A stretch of DNA of 64,000 bases from Halococcus salifodinae DSM 8989 (GCF_000336935.1 NZ_AOME01000014.1:28923-92922); one strand, 5' to 3'. Counted from the first letter of the stretch, positions 16,586-26,468 are shown. The notes: a model not told the origin generated them from the letters alone. A program made the numbers and translations.

Positions 16586-17893
16586 GTGCGGCAGATACGG
16601 ACCCGCGTCCCGAGCGATTCCCGGGAGGCGGTCACGACGGCGCTGACCGACGCCGATATCGACTACTTGCTGTCCGAGGAAGCGAGCGGCCGCGACGCGG
16701 TGATCGTCGAGATTCCGGTTCCCGGCGGTGGGGTCGACCCGATCCTCGAACTGCTCTACGAAGCAGGGCTCGACGAGGACGCCTACACCGTCATCAGTGA
16801 TGTCGAGACCGCCGGTTCGACCACCCAGGCCGTGGCGGACCTGGAAGAGCGGTACGTCGCGGGGCCGAAAGGCGAATCGGGCGTCTCCTACCCCGAGATC
16901 AAAGAGCGCGCCGCGGACCTCGAACCGGGACGGGCGACCTACGTCGCGTTCGCGGCGCTCGCGGCGATCGTCGCGGTCGCAGGCCTCCTGCTCGATTCCG
17001 CGATCGTTATCGTTGGCGCGATGGTGATCGCCCCCTTCGCGGGGTCGTCGCTGTCGGCGGCGGTCGGCGCGGTCATCGACGATCGCGGGATGGTGATCGA
17101 CAGCGTGGGCTCCCAGTTGTTGGGACTCGTCGTCGCGTACATCGGCGCGGTGGCGATGAGCCTCGTGCTGCGGGAGACCTTCTTCGTGCCGGCGGCGCTC
17201 GCGATCACCCGTGTTCAGCAGGTCGGGACGTTCCTGACCCCGAGCCTGCTCGCGGTCGTGGTCGCGCTCGCGGCGGGCGCGGCGGGTGCACTCGCGCTCG
17301 CGACCGATCTTCCGGTGTCGATCGCCGGGGTCGCGGTCGCGGCCGCGATCGTCCCCTCGGCGGCGACCGCGGGCATCGGCACCGTCTGGGGCGAGCCCCT
17401 CGTGGTGGCTGGCGCGCTCGCTCTGTTGTTCATGAACGTGGTGTTCATCAACGTGAGCGCGTACGTCGCGCTGGTCGCGCTCGGCTACCGCGACTCGGTG
17501 ACCAGAAGCGTCCGTGAGAACCTCACGATCTCGGTCCGGACGGGCGCGTACGCGCTGCTCGTTCTCGGATTCGTCGTCAGCGTGATCGTCGTCAGCGCGG
17601 CGACCGCGAGCTACGTCGGGTTCGAGGGCGCGGCCAACCGCGAAGTTCAGACCACCATCGACGAACCGGCGTACGACAGCGTCGAACTCGTCGACGTCAG
17701 CACGAGTTACAGCGCGCGCGAACTGCTCGGCGGCGACGCGTCGGTCACGGTCACGCTGAGTCGCACCACCGGCAACGAGTATCCGGAGCTGGCACGGACC
17801 CTTCAGGAACGCATCAGTGCGGCGACCGATCGACCGGTCACGGTGCAGCTGCGCTTCCTCGATTACGAGTCGGCCGTGGAGCCGACCGGTTGA
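16586..17893 (+). CDS. DUF389 (TIGR00341-type) membrane protein
   Basis: 435 residues. An N-terminal soluble domain (about 1-105, RQIRTRVPSDSREAV..., ACT-like alternation) is followed by about seven to eight membrane helices (residues ~115-345), including SAIVIVGAMVIAPFAGSSL, the DUF389 hallmark, then a C-terminal soluble domain with YSARELLGGDASVTV. The family is widespread with no defined substrate. GTG start at 16586 (gtgcggcag); no upstream Met in frame fits. It ends 55 bases before the convergent amino-acid permease. Confidence 0.9.
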   Translation: MRQIRTRVPSDSREAVTTALTDADIDYLLSEEASGRDAVIVEIPVPGGGVDPILELLYEAGLDEDAYTVISDVETAGSTTQAVADLEERYVAGPKGESGVSYPEIKERAADLEPGRATYVAFAALAAIVAVAGLLLDSAIVIVGAMVIAPFAGSSLSAAVGAVIDDRGMVIDSVGSQLLGLVVAYIGAVAMSLVLRETFFVPAALAITRVQQVGTFLTPSLLAVVVALAAGAAGALALATDLPVSIAGVAVAAAIVPSAATAGIGTVWGEPLVVAGALALLFMNVVFINVSAYVALVALGYRDSVTRSVRENLTISVRTGAYALLVLGFVVSVIVVSAATASYVGFEGAANREVQTTIDEPAYDSVELVDVSTSYSARELLGGDASVTVTLSRTTGNEYPELARTLQERISAATDRPVTVQLRFLDYESAVEPTG

Positions 17894-17948
17894 TCGCGAA
17901 CCAGCGTATCGACACTAACAGACCACCGGATCGTGAGTGTCCTGTCGA

Positions 17949-20180
17949 TCAGCCCAGTAGTCGGCCGAACAGGCCGCGCTCGCGAGTTTTTTCGGCGAGC
18001 AGCACCGAACACTCGACGTCGTCGACGACGTCGAGCACGAGCGAACCGCGAACGAGGCGCGAGAGCAACCCGCGCTCGGTTGCGCCCACGATCAACATCG
18101 AGGCGTCGGCCGCGGCGCGCGCGATCGCCGTCTCGACGTCGCCGGTCTCGACGAGGAGTTCGGCGTCGCTCAGACCGTGCTCGTCGGCCCACTCCGCGAG
18201 GAACGCCTCGCCTTCGGCACGGTCGTCGGCGACGTGGAGGAGCGCGATCTCGGCGTCGTGTTCGGCCTGGAGCATCGTCGCGACCTGAGCGCTGAGCGCC
18301 GAGTCGGGACCGCCAGCGGTGGGGACCACGATCCGCGAGGGATCGAACCCGCGATCCCTGAGCACGAGGAAATCACAGGGTAGCGAGCTCGCGAGTTCGT
18401 CGATCGCGCTCTCGGCGCGGCCCGGCGAGCCACGGGAATCCTCGCCGAAGCCCATCACCACCGTATCGGCGCTGTAGGTCCGCGCGGCGTCGAAGACCTC
18501 CTCGAACGAGCGGTGGCTGAGCACGGTGTGGGTCTCGACCGGGACGCCGAACGGCTCGGCATCCGCCTCGGCACGTTCGAGGAGGTCCACCGAGTCGTCG
18601 AACTTCTCGATGTGCTCGGCCCCGGCGGCGAGCGAAGTCTGGTCCGGAACCTGAACGATGTGGACCGCGACGATGCGCCCGCCGCGGTGTTTGGCGATAC
18701 TGCCCGCGAGCGCGATGAGGGCGGTCCGGTTTGCGGGGTTCGCCAGCGGCACCAGTACCCGGTAGTCGCCGCCGTCGGGCTGGACGGTCGCGGCGGCCGA
18801 CACGGCAGAATCGGGCAGGCGCTCGGAGCGACTGAGGACGTACCGACTGAGCAGTCCCTCCCGTTCGACCTCGTTGCGGGCATAGACGAAGTACCAGCCG
18901 ACCGCCCCGACGACGAACAGCCCCGAGAGTGCGATCTCGATGGTGTCCATGAACGCGACGAGGCCGAGCGAGAGCACCGCACCGACCACCGGCGTCACCG
19001 GGTACAGCGGCACCCGGAAGTCGGGGTCGTACTCGACCGCCTCCGAGACGCGAAAGACGATGAGCGCGACGTTCATCAGCGCGTAGACGATGAGGTGGAG
19101 CACGCTCGCCGCCTTCGCCAGCACCGCGAGATCCCGACCGAGCGCCGCGATGAACACGACGATGACGAGACCCGTCACCAGAATCGAGCGGTAGGGTGTG
19201 GCGAACCGCGGATGAATCTCGTTGAGCCAGTTGGTGACGATCCGTTCTCGGCCCATGGCGAAGTTGATGCGTGCCGACGCGAGAATCGAGGCGTTCGCCG
19301 ACGATGCCGTCGCCAGCAGCGCGCCGAGGGTCATCACGGTCGCGGCAATGCCGGCGAAACCGCCGGGGAACGCCACCTCTGCGGCCTGGGCGACCGGCGC
19401 ATCCTGGCTCAGCTCGGGCCAGGAGACGATGCCGAGCATCGTCGTCACGATGACGGCGTAGGCGACGGTGACGAGCGCGACGCTGCCGATGATGGCGATA
19501 GGGAGGTTTCTGCCAGGGTTCTTGAGTTCTTCGGCGACGGTGGCGATCTTCGCATACCCCAGAAAGGAGACGAACACGAGCGCCGTTCCGGGGAGGATGG
19601 CCCCGAAGCCGAACGGCGCGAGACCGCCCTCGCCGGCGAGCGTCGCGTAGTCGAAGGCGGTCCAGCCGACGAGGGCGAACACGCCGAGTATTGCCAGCAA
19701 CACGAGCACGATGACGGTCTGGATTCTCCCGGTCTCCTTCGCGCCGATGTAGTTGACGCCGACGAAGACGACGCCGGCAGCGAGCGCCCCGAGCTGAATC
19801 GGTGAGAGGAAACCCACCTGCGGGAGTCCAACGAGTTCGGCGAGATACTGCCCGAAGCCGATGCAGTAAAACGCCGAGGCGAACGCCAGCCCCATCCAGT
19901 CGCCGAGACCGGCAATCGAACCAAAGAGCGGGCCGAGCGCGCGATTGACGTAGTAGTAGCCGCCACCGGCTTTCGGCATCGCGGTGCCGAGCTCCGAGAC
20001 CGACAGCGCGTTCACCATGGCGATGAGACCGCCGGCGACGAAGGAGACGACGACGATGGGACCGGACGTCTGGGCGGCGACACCCGGCAGGACGAAGATG
20101 CCCGCGCCGATCATCGTTCCGATGCCGATGGTCATCGCCGACAGCAACCCGAGATCCTTGGCGAGCTCCTCGTCAGCCAC
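17949..20180 (-). CDS. APC-superfamily amino-acid permease fused to two Usp domains
   Basis: 743 residues with the start taken as GTG 20180 (VADEELAKDLGLLSAMTIGI), overlapping the upstream UspA stop by 8 bases. The frame also offers ATG 20219, which would add 13 residues of unlikely sequence. Twelve membrane helices span about residues 15-455, with GIGTMIGAGIFVLPG the APC substrate-binding signature. Two universal-stress domains follow (DYRVLVPLANPANR..., and from about 605 SRIVVPTAGGPDSAL). Usp domains fused to transporters are thought to regulate them by nucleotide binding. Substrate unknown. Confidence 0.92.
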   Translation of the reverse strand: MADEELAKDLGLLSAMTIGIGTMIGAGIFVLPGVAAQTSGPIVVVSFVAGGLIAMVNALSVSELGTAMPKAGGGYYYVNRALGPLFGSIAGLGDWMGLAFASAFYCIGFGQYLAELVGLPQVGFLSPIQLGALAAGVVFVGVNYIGAKETGRIQTVIVLVLLAILGVFALVGWTAFDYATLAGEGGLAPFGFGAILPGTALVFVSFLGYAKIATVAEELKNPGRNLPIAIIGSVALVTVAYAVIVTTMLGIVSWPELSQDAPVAQAAEVAFPGGFAGIAATVMTLGALLATASSANASILASARINFAMGRERIVTNWLNEIHPRFATPYRSILVTGLVIVVFIAALGRDLAVLAKAASVLHLIVYALMNVALIVFRVSEAVEYDPDFRVPLYPVTPVVGAVLSLGLVAFMDTIEIALSGLFVVGAVGWYFVYARNEVEREGLLSRYVLSRSERLPDSAVSAAATVQPDGGDYRVLVPLANPANRTALIALAGSIAKHRGGRIVAVHIVQVPDQTSLAAGAEHIEKFDDSVDLLERAEADAEPFGVPVETHTVLSHRSFEEVFDAARTYSADTVVMGFGEDSRGSPGRAESAIDELASSLPCDFLVLRDRGFDPSRIVVPTAGGPDSALSAQVATMLQAEHDAEIALLHVADDRAEGEAFLAEWADEHGLSDAELLVETGDVETAIARAAADASMLIVGATERGLLSRLVRGSLVLDVVDDVECSVLLAEKTRERGLFGRLLG

Positions 20181-20661
20181 CGCCGCCCCCGTCGGCCGCG
20201 TCGTCGGTCGTATCGGCATCGTCGGCCACGTGATCGGGCAGCACGACGACCGGCCGTTCGCCCCCGTTGATCAGCGCGTTCGCAACGTCGCCGGAGAGGA
20301 GTTTGATCCACCGGCTCGCCTCCCGGGGCGTGAACGCGACCGCGCTCGCGTCCACGTCGTTGGCGACTTTGAAGACGGTCTCGGCCACGTCGGTGCCGTA
20401 CTCAAGCCGTGTCTCGACCGTGATCTCGGTGGCGTCACACGCCTCGCGTGCGGCCGCGAACGTCTCCTCTGCACCCTCCTCGCGTTGTTCGACCGAGGCC
20501 TTGTCCGGCGCGCCACCGGTCTTCTCGATCACGTGGACGACGACCGCGCGCCCACCCGTCCGTCGGAGGTGGGCCGCCGCGGCCGCACACGTGGTGCGTG
20601 CGTCCTCGGCGCTCGCGACCGGGAGCACCACGGTCTCGAAGAGGTCTCTGGCGACAGTCAT
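20173..20661 (-). CDS. Universal stress protein UspA family
   Basis: 162-residue stand-alone Usp domain: FETVVLPVASAEDAR start, VVVHVIEKTGG, then AFTPREASRWIKLLSGDVAN in place of the canonical G-x2-G-x9-G(S/T) ATP loop, which looks partly degenerate. An acidic, glycine-rich tail ends the protein. ATG at 20661. Translationally coupled to the downstream permease, which itself ends in two more Usp domains, so the three domains probably act on the same transporter. Confidence 0.9.
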   Translation of the reverse strand: MTVARDLFETVVLPVASAEDARTTCAAAAAHLRRTGGRAVVVHVIEKTGGAPDKASVEQREEGAEETFAAAREACDATEITVETRLEYGTDVAETVFKVANDVDASAVAFTPREASRWIKLLSGDVANALINGGERPVVVLPDHVADDADTTDDAADGGGGG

Positions 20662-20764
20662 ACCGTGTCAGCACTCGTGAAGGGCGTCACAACGGCGAAC
20701 GATACGACGGCAGGTCCGCTCGACGGTCGAATCACGGTAGTATTCACACACGCGATACAGGTTA

Positions 20765-21145
20765 AGTGATGCGGTGGTGTGGCCGAAACATCCACCGGGC
20801 GGAGCGATATGCTCGCCCGCGAGTCGGGCCGGTGCGGCTGGTGCGGCTGGTGCGGTCTGCGGTTGCGGTGCGAGCCTGGCGTCCTGCGTTCACACCACGA
20901 ACGCAGGGCACAGGGGGAACGCCGCTCTCCTGGTGGATGAAGGGCGAACGAGCGAAGTTCTCGCGAGCGAAGCGAGCGAGAGCACGGAAGAGCTTCGCTC
21001 TTCCGGAGCGAGGGCTTCGGCGGTGCTGTGCGGATGGCGGTCGCGGAGAGCGCCAGCAGTGCTACCGCGAGTAGCGAGGGACGCTTCGCGTCCCTCGTAC
21101 CGTGCGAGCGGGAGCGACGGTAGTGAGCGACTGAGCGCAGCAAAA
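20765..21145 (+). repeat. Paired-hairpin repeat, long copy between uspA and the NhaP gene
   Basis: Non-coding region of 489 bases, most of it repeat. It has a tandem GGTGCGGCT run (about 20829-20860), a hairpin at 20884-20906 (stem CTGCGTTC-type, 7-base loop), GGTGGATGA at about 20932, an 11-nt-loop hairpin at 20959-20981 (stem TCTCGC/GCGAGA, loop GAGCGAAGCGA), a three-base-loop hairpin at 20985-21005 (9 bp, loop TTC), GAGGGCTTCGGCGGTGCTG shared with the 58 kb copy, and another hairpin at 21075-21097 (10 bp, loop TTC). Open frames across it are not conserved proteins. Confidence 0.8.
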
Positions 21146-21150
21146 GGTCG

Positions 21151-23031
21151 TTAGTCGGCAGGATGGAACCGTTCGAGCGCACCCTGGACCGACTCGTTGA
21201 GTCCGACGAGCGTGATACGATCGCCCTGTTGGAGTTCGAAGTCGCCGTCGGGGACCTTGTTCTCGCCGTTGCGGCAGACGAGTGCGATCAGACAGCCCTC
21301 GGGGATCGCGCTGCTGAGGTCCGCGATGGTCTTGCCCGCGACGTCCTTGGCAGTGACCTCGAACTCCTGGACGTCGCCCGACCGGCCGAGTTCGGTCATC
21401 CAGTTCCAGAGTGCAGGGCGTTCGATCCGGTTGTCGATCGCCCACGAGGTGGCCTCCGTCGAGGAGATAGTGTCGACGTCGAGATCCGCGAAGGCGTCGA
21501 CGTTCTCCGGACGGTTGACCCGCGAGATGACCCGATCGGTATCGAACGTCGTGGCCGCGAGCTGGGCAACGAGGAGATTGACGTCGTCGTCACCGGTCGT
21601 CGCGACGACTGTCGAGGCGTTCTCGGCCCCCGCCGACCGCAACACGTCACTGTTGGTGCCGTCGCCGACGTGAACCGTGAACCCCTCGTTCCGGGCGGTC
21701 GTGACGATCGACTGGTCGTCCTCGACGATCACGACGTTCTCACCGCGGGCTTCGAGCCGCGTCGAGAGATCACGGCCGACCTTCCCACCACCGACGATGA
21801 GCGCACGCATGGGGATCACGTCGAGATACTCCGCGAAGTATCTGGCGAGTCCGCCCTCGAACACCACCGTGGCGAAGATCACGAGGAAGACGGTCCCCAC
21901 GAGCGTCGTCGCCGCCGCATCGAGCCCCTCGGCCTGGAGCCGCACCGCGAACAGCGTCGCCACCGAGGCCGGGATGATCCCCCGCGGCCCGACCAGGCTC
22001 ATGAACACGCGCTCCTCGCGAGTGAACCGATCACCGGTGGTCGAGAGGAAGACGAGGAGCGGCCGGAACACGAGCGCCACGACGACCACGACGGCGAGGC
22101 CGCCGAGGTCGAGCGGGAGGTCCTGGAAGTTGAGCAGTGCGGCGAGCGCGATGAACACAAAGGAGAGGACGATCAGCGTGACGTCGCCCTTGAACTCGGT
22201 GATCTCGGCCTCGTAGGGGATATCGAGGTTGCCGACGATGATCCCGGCGGTCGCGACCGCCGCGATGCCGGCCTCGGAGGTCCAGCTGTTGGCGAGGCCG
22301 TACGCCACCAGCGCGCCGGCGAGTACCAGCAGGCGAGCGTTCCGCGGAGCGTTGCCCGGCGAGAGGTCGACGTACCGCAGCAGATACCAGAGCGCGCCGG
22401 CGACCGCCGTGCCGACGAGGAGACCGACACCGATCTTCGTCAGGAACTCGGCGACGATTTCGACGGTGCCGAACCCCTCGCCGAGGACGACGACCTCGAA
22501 CACCACGACCGCGAGGACCGCGGCCGTGACGTCGTTGACGATCCCCTCGGTTTCGAGTGCGGTCCCGACACGGTCGCGGACCGGCACCACGTCGAGGATC
22601 GGCGAGATCACGGTCGGGCCGGTGGCGACCAGCAGCGCACCGATCAGGAAGGCGATGTCCCACGGCGTCGCAAGCGCGTAGTGGACCACCGTGGCGGTGC
22701 CGACGAGCGAGATGGCTGCGCCAAGGGTGACGAGCCGAAACGACGCCGAGGAGGCCTGTCGGAGGTCCTCGATGCGGAGATGAAAGGCCCCCTCGAACAC
22801 GATGATCGCGACCGCGAGGCCGACGATCGCCGAGAGCGCGCCGCCGAACGTGTCGACGGTGACGATCCGTTCGGGAAGGACGAACCCGGACAACGGACCG
22901 AGAAGGAGCCCCACCGACAGCAGAAAGATGATGCTCGGCACACGGAACCGATCGCCGAGCACCTGGGAGACGATCCCGAGCGCGACGATTCCCGCAACGA
23001 GCGCGATCAGCTCAGCGCCGCCAGTTGCCAC
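21151..23031 (-). CDS. NhaP-type cation/proton antiporter with TrkA-N/RCK domains
   Basis: 626-residue CPA1-type antiporter, probably Na+/H+ (or K+/H+) exchange in the cytoplasmic membrane. About 12-13 helices fill residues 1-395, with LLVATGPTVISPIL and NDVTAAVLAV typical of NhaP/KefB families. From about residue 405 a Rossmann domain RALIVGGGKVGRDLSTRLEA binds nucleotide (TrkA-N), and a TrkA-C/RCK domain ends the protein. The start codon is GTG at 23031; the nearby ATG is out of frame. Such RCK tails usually gate transport according to NAD(H), ATP or c-di-AMP. Confidence 0.93.
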   Translation of the reverse strand: MATGGAELIALVAGIVALGIVSQVLGDRFRVPSIIFLLSVGLLLGPLSGFVLPERIVTVDTFGGALSAIVGLAVAIIVFEGAFHLRIEDLRQASSASFRLVTLGAAISLVGTATVVHYALATPWDIAFLIGALLVATGPTVISPILDVVPVRDRVGTALETEGIVNDVTAAVLAVVVFEVVVLGEGFGTVEIVAEFLTKIGVGLLVGTAVAGALWYLLRYVDLSPGNAPRNARLLVLAGALVAYGLANSWTSEAGIAAVATAGIIVGNLDIPYEAEITEFKGDVTLIVLSFVFIALAALLNFQDLPLDLGGLAVVVVVALVFRPLLVFLSTTGDRFTREERVFMSLVGPRGIIPASVATLFAVRLQAEGLDAAATTLVGTVFLVIFATVVFEGGLARYFAEYLDVIPMRALIVGGGKVGRDLSTRLEARGENVVIVEDDQSIVTTARNEGFTVHVGDGTNSDVLRSAGAENASTVVATTGDDDVNLLVAQLAATTFDTDRVISRVNRPENVDAFADLDVDTISSTEATSWAIDNRIERPALWNWMTELGRSGDVQEFEVTAKDVAGKTIADLSSAIPEGCLIALVCRNGENKVPDGDFELQQGDRITLVGLNESVQGALERFHPAD

Positions 23032-23115
23032 TCATACTCCTCCACATGGCGTTTTTCATGGGAGCCGCACACATAAGCCCACTCACTCCTCATCGGCGTC
23101 ACGAACGACACCCAC

Positions 23116-25053
23116 CTACCGTCCGTAGAGCCGCTCGATCTCGTCGGCGTAGCGGTCGAGGACGTTCCGGCGTTTCTTCTTCATCGTCGGGGTCAGGAGG
23201 TCGTTGTCCTCGGTGAACTCCTCGGGCACCAGCGCGAACTTCTTGATTTTCTCGTGGGCCTCGAAGTCCTCGTTGACGGTCGTGACGGTTTCCTGAACGT
23301 ACTCTTGGACGCGCGCGTCCTCACAGAGCGCCTGGGAGTCGTCGGGGAGATCGATCCCCTCGTCGGCGGCCCACTCGCGGACGTGGGCCTCGTTCGGCAC
23401 GATCAACGCGCCGACGAACTTCTCCCCGTCGCCGACCGCCATGCACTGCTCGACCGCCGAGTGCTGGGCGAACGAATCCTCGATCGGGCCCGGCGCGACG
23501 TTCTTGCCCGTCGAAAGCACGAGAAGCTGTTTCGAGCGCTCGCGGAACGTGATATACCCATCTGGCTGTTGCTCGACGACATCGCCGGTCCGGAACCATC
23601 CTTCGGAGAAGGCGTCCTCGGTTTCCTCGGGCCGATTCCAGTAGCCATCGGTGACGTTCGGGCCGCGGACGAGGAGTTCGCCCACCTCGCCCCCGCTTTT
23701 CGCGGCGAGGTCGTCGGCCACGACCGTCGAATCGATCCGGACTTCCTCGTCGTGGACCGGCGGACCGATGGTGCCGACTTCCGGCTCCTCGGGTGGGTTG
23801 ACGCTGACGACCGGTGCGGTCTCGGTCAGGCCGTAGCCTTCGAGGATCGGGACCCCCATTCCATGAAAGAGTTCGGCGAGGTCGGGCGAGAGGCTGCCGC
23901 CGCCGCTGATGAGGAACTCGACGTTGCCGCCCAGTGCCTCCCGAACCTGGCCGAACACCAGGCGATCGGCGACCGCGCGCTTCGCGCGGAGCCCGATCCC
24001 GGGCGAGTCCGCGGTCTGGTAGGTACGCCCGATCTCGACCGCCCACTCGAAGATCCGTTCGCGCACTGCGGACTCGGCCGCCTGGTCGCGGATGGCGTCG
24101 TAGAGCTTTTCGTACACGCGAGGCACGCTCGCGCCGGTGGTGGGCTGGAGGAGTCCGAAGTCCTCCTGGAGGGTGTCGGGACTCTCGGCGTAGCCCACGG
24201 TCGCGCCGGCCGCGAACATCAGGAAATGTCCCGAGAGCCGCTCGAAGACGTGGGCAAGCGGGAGGAAAGAGATCGCCTCGGAATCGGTGTCGATCGCGGG
24301 CGTGTCGCCCTTGTCGGGCCGCGGACCGAACCGGCGATAGACCTGATCGACGTTCGATTTGAAGTTCCGGTGGGTCAGCTGGACGCCCTTCGGCTGGCCG
24401 GTCGTGCCCGAGGTGTAGATCAGGCTGGCGAGGTCGTCGGGTGCGCGGTCGTCGAGCCATCCCTCGTACGCATCGGCATCGAACGCGCCGACGCCGCGCT
24501 CGTGGACCTGCGCGAGCGTGAGCACGTCGTCGCGGTCGCCGTAGCCGTCGATCTCGTCCATCGAAACCACGAATTCGAGGTCGAGTTCGTCCTCGACCGC
24601 CAGCACGCGTTCGAGGAGTTCCTCGTTTTCGACCACGACGCCCGTCGCGCCGGGATCGTCGAGGAGATACTCGACCTGATCTGGCGAGGAGCCCGTGTAG
24701 ACGGTGGTGACGACCCCGCCAGCAGCCAAGAGCGCGAAGTCAGTCTGGGCCCACTCCATCCGGGTGTTCGCGAAGATGCCGACCCGATCGCCCGCCTCCA
24801 CACCGAGGTCGCGAAACCCGGCTGCGAGTCGTCGGACCGACCGGCGCATCCGGGCGTAGCTCAGGCTCGCGTACTCGCCGTCGGGGGCGGTCGGGAGAAC
24901 GGGACCGGCGAGCGAGCGGTCGTAGATCCCACCCTTGTACCGCTGGGCCACCAATTCGGCGTTCCGGGGGGTGCTCGCCTCGAACATCTTCGGAACTGTG
25001 GTCTCGCCGAGAACATCGCTCTCGAACGACGCTTCCGCATCCTGCCAGGCCAT
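23116..25053 (-). CDS. Long-chain acyl-CoA synthetase (AMP-forming)
   Basis: 645-residue ANL-superfamily ligase activating fatty acids to acyl-CoA. The AMP-binding motif YTSGTTGQPKGVQLTH is present, followed by GYGLTETAPVVSVNP and the hinge GWFRTGDVVEQQPDGYITF with RSKQLLVLSTGKNVAP. Overall layout is of the FadD15/FAA1 group, which lacks a signal peptide. ATG 25053 has a clear TATA-like element 27 bases upstream. Stands alone between the antiporter and a small membrane gene; may feed beta-oxidation or PHA precursors. Confidence 0.94.
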   Translation of the reverse strand: MAWQDAEASFESDVLGETTVPKMFEASTPRNAELVAQRYKGGIYDRSLAGPVLPTAPDGEYASLSYARMRRSVRRLAAGFRDLGVEAGDRVGIFANTRMEWAQTDFALLAAGGVVTTVYTGSSPDQVEYLLDDPGATGVVVENEELLERVLAVEDELDLEFVVSMDEIDGYGDRDDVLTLAQVHERGVGAFDADAYEGWLDDRAPDDLASLIYTSGTTGQPKGVQLTHRNFKSNVDQVYRRFGPRPDKGDTPAIDTDSEAISFLPLAHVFERLSGHFLMFAAGATVGYAESPDTLQEDFGLLQPTTGASVPRVYEKLYDAIRDQAAESAVRERIFEWAVEIGRTYQTADSPGIGLRAKRAVADRLVFGQVREALGGNVEFLISGGGSLSPDLAELFHGMGVPILEGYGLTETAPVVSVNPPEEPEVGTIGPPVHDEEVRIDSTVVADDLAAKSGGEVGELLVRGPNVTDGYWNRPEETEDAFSEGWFRTGDVVEQQPDGYITFRERSKQLLVLSTGKNVAPGPIEDSFAQHSAVEQCMAVGDGEKFVGALIVPNEAHVREWAADEGIDLPDDSQALCEDARVQEYVQETVTTVNEDFEAHEKIKKFALVPEEFTEDNDLLTPTMKKKRRNVLDRYADEIERLYGR

Positions 25054-25074
25054 GCCTCACACTGGGACGGGAGT

Positions 25075-25085
25075 CATAATAAAAG
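25075..25085 (-). promoter_or_regulatory. TATA-like box of the acyl-CoA synthetase gene
   Basis: On minus the element reads CTTTTATTATG and is centred about 27 bases before the ATG at 25053. This spacing puts the transcription start at or next to the start codon, as in leaderless haloarchaeal mRNAs. No purine-rich ribosome-binding site precedes the start. Confidence 0.5.
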
Positions 25086-25148
25086 ACAGCAACCTCCCTC
25101 CGACGAGCACTCACCACGTTCACCCGAACGCGAGTCGCGGGGACGGAG

Positions 25149-25415
25149 TCAGACAGCGACGTAGGCTGCAACCCCAAGTCCGAAGAAGATGACAGCAGCC
25201 ACGACGGCGACGGGGGCTGGAACCGATCGTCCGTCACGGGTGGTATCCGTTCCGGCACCGTTTCGCAGCCAGAGGACACCGAGCGCGCAGCACCCGACAC
25301 CAATGACGGCACCGAAAACCGCTGAGGTGGTGATGGCGGGATCGACGCCGAACTGGAAGAGGGCGACCAGACCGGCCACGAGAAACCCAACGCCGGCGAG
25401 ACGTGAACTATCCAT
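25149..25415 (-). CDS. Three-helix small membrane protein, 88 aa
   Basis: Hydrophobic protein with about three membrane helices (GVGFLVAGLVALFQFG, TSAVFGAVIGVGCCALGVLW, AVVAAVIFFGLGVAAYVAV) and a short charged loop GTDTTRDGRS. The frame opens at 25439, but ATG 25415 (MDSSRLAGVG) is the likely start because the preceding bases are T-rich promoter-like sequence. No family recognised. It lies between two unrelated genes on the same strand. Confidence 0.7.
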   Translation of the reverse strand: MDSSRLAGVGFLVAGLVALFQFGVDPAITTSAVFGAVIGVGCCALGVLWLRNGAGTDTTRDGRSVPAPVAVVAAVIFFGLGVAAYVAV

Positions 25416-25451
25416 ACCGGCGCACCGTTCTTTTTTCACAAAGCTGTTGTG

Positions 25452-26354
25452 TTACTGTTCGTCGAGGGCGGCGAGCACGCCTCGGGTGTTCAGCCGCTCC
25501 TCGGCACGGGCCTTGCGCTCGCCCCACACATCGACCATCTCACTCGTCTCGACGAAGTGTTCGATCACCGCTTCGTCATCTCCCAGTTCGGCGCGTTTGT
25601 CCGCCACGGCCGCGACCCACTCTTCGAGGACGCGCGCGTACTCGGTCATCAGCGCGTCGTCGTACTCGCGGGGGCCGAAATGGCCGAAGCAGAGCACGTC
25701 GGGCTCGATCTCGCGGATGGTCTCGACGTCGTCGAGGCAGGCGTCGAGATCGAAGTTCGAGGGGGGCGAGGTCTGACGGATCCGCTCGATCCCGGGAATC
25801 CAGATGCCGGCGGCATCGCCGGTGAACAGCGCGTCGGTCGCGCGGTCATGAAACATCACTTGGTGGGGTGCGTGGCCTGGCGCGTGGTGGACGTCGAGCG
25901 TTCGATCCCCGAGGTCGATCGCGTCGCCGCCCGCGATCCCCTCGATCCGATCCTCGGGGACGGGTTTCGGTTCGGCGTAGAAGCTCCACTGGTCCTCGAC
26001 GGCGGCCTTGGTGCCCGCGACGAGAGCCTCGGGATCGATCAGATGAGGAACCCCGATCTCGTGAGTCATGACCGTGGCGTTCGGGCACGCCTCGGCGAGG
26101 TAGCCCGCGCCGCCGGCGTGATCGAGGTGGACGTGGGTCGGGAGGATGTAGGCGAGATCCTCGCGGGCGATCCCTACCTCGTCGAGGGAAGCGAGGATGT
26201 TCTCGTAGCGCGTACCGATCCCGGTGTCGATCAGTGCGGGTCGTTCGGCGTCGAGGAGGTACACCGCGCCGTACTCCTCGGTGTCGTACATCCCGGTGTC
26301 GACGTAGTAGAGATCCGGACACCCCTCGACTGCGAAGACGTCGCCGATGGCCAT
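25452..26354 (-). CDS. MBL-fold metallo-hydrolase (glyoxalase II-like)
   Basis: 300-residue metallo-beta-lactamase-fold enzyme. Zinc motif THVHLDHAGG, then HAPGHAPHQVMF and FTGDAAGI, then CFGHFG supply the usual ligands. The C-terminal ~100 residues (LDACLDDVETIREIEP..., EHFVETSEMVDVWGE) are helical, as in SoxH/hydroxyacylglutathione hydrolase-like proteins. The open frame runs to 26924, but that part overlaps serS; ATG 26354 (MAIGDVFAVEGCPDLYYVDT) is the correct start. Substrate not known. Confidence 0.9.
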   Translation of the reverse strand: MAIGDVFAVEGCPDLYYVDTGMYDTEEYGAVYLLDAERPALIDTGIGTRYENILASLDEVGIAREDLAYILPTHVHLDHAGGAGYLAEACPNATVMTHEIGVPHLIDPEALVAGTKAAVEDQWSFYAEPKPVPEDRIEGIAGGDAIDLGDRTLDVHHAPGHAPHQVMFHDRATDALFTGDAAGIWIPGIERIRQTSPPSNFDLDACLDDVETIREIEPDVLCFGHFGPREYDDALMTEYARVLEEWVAAVADKRAELGDDEAVIEHFVETSEMVDVWGERKARAEERLNTRGVLAALDEQ

Positions 26355-26410
26355 GCCGACCCCACGCGAGGTGGGCCCAAAAGTCCCCCGCAGGGAGCAC
26401 GGTGTCGCTG

Positions 26411-26468
26411 GATCGTGGTCGGGATACAGACGAAGAGAACGGATCGTGGTCGAGATACGGACGGGAAC
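26411..26468 (+). repeat. Short direct repeat in the MBL/serS divergent gap
   Basis: Two imperfect copies of GGATCGTGGTCGNGATACNG (about 26412-26434 and 26445-26467), period about 33 bases. They sit in the ~200-base region between the divergent metallo-hydrolase and serS genes. Could be a regulator site or a chance duplication. Confidence 0.45.

Noticed and set aside
21163-25164. Two frames over 600 codons on plus (21163-23076 and 23254-25164)
   Set aside because: Mirror images of the antiporter and acyl-CoA synthetase genes; composition is Arg/Asp/His-rich without any domain.
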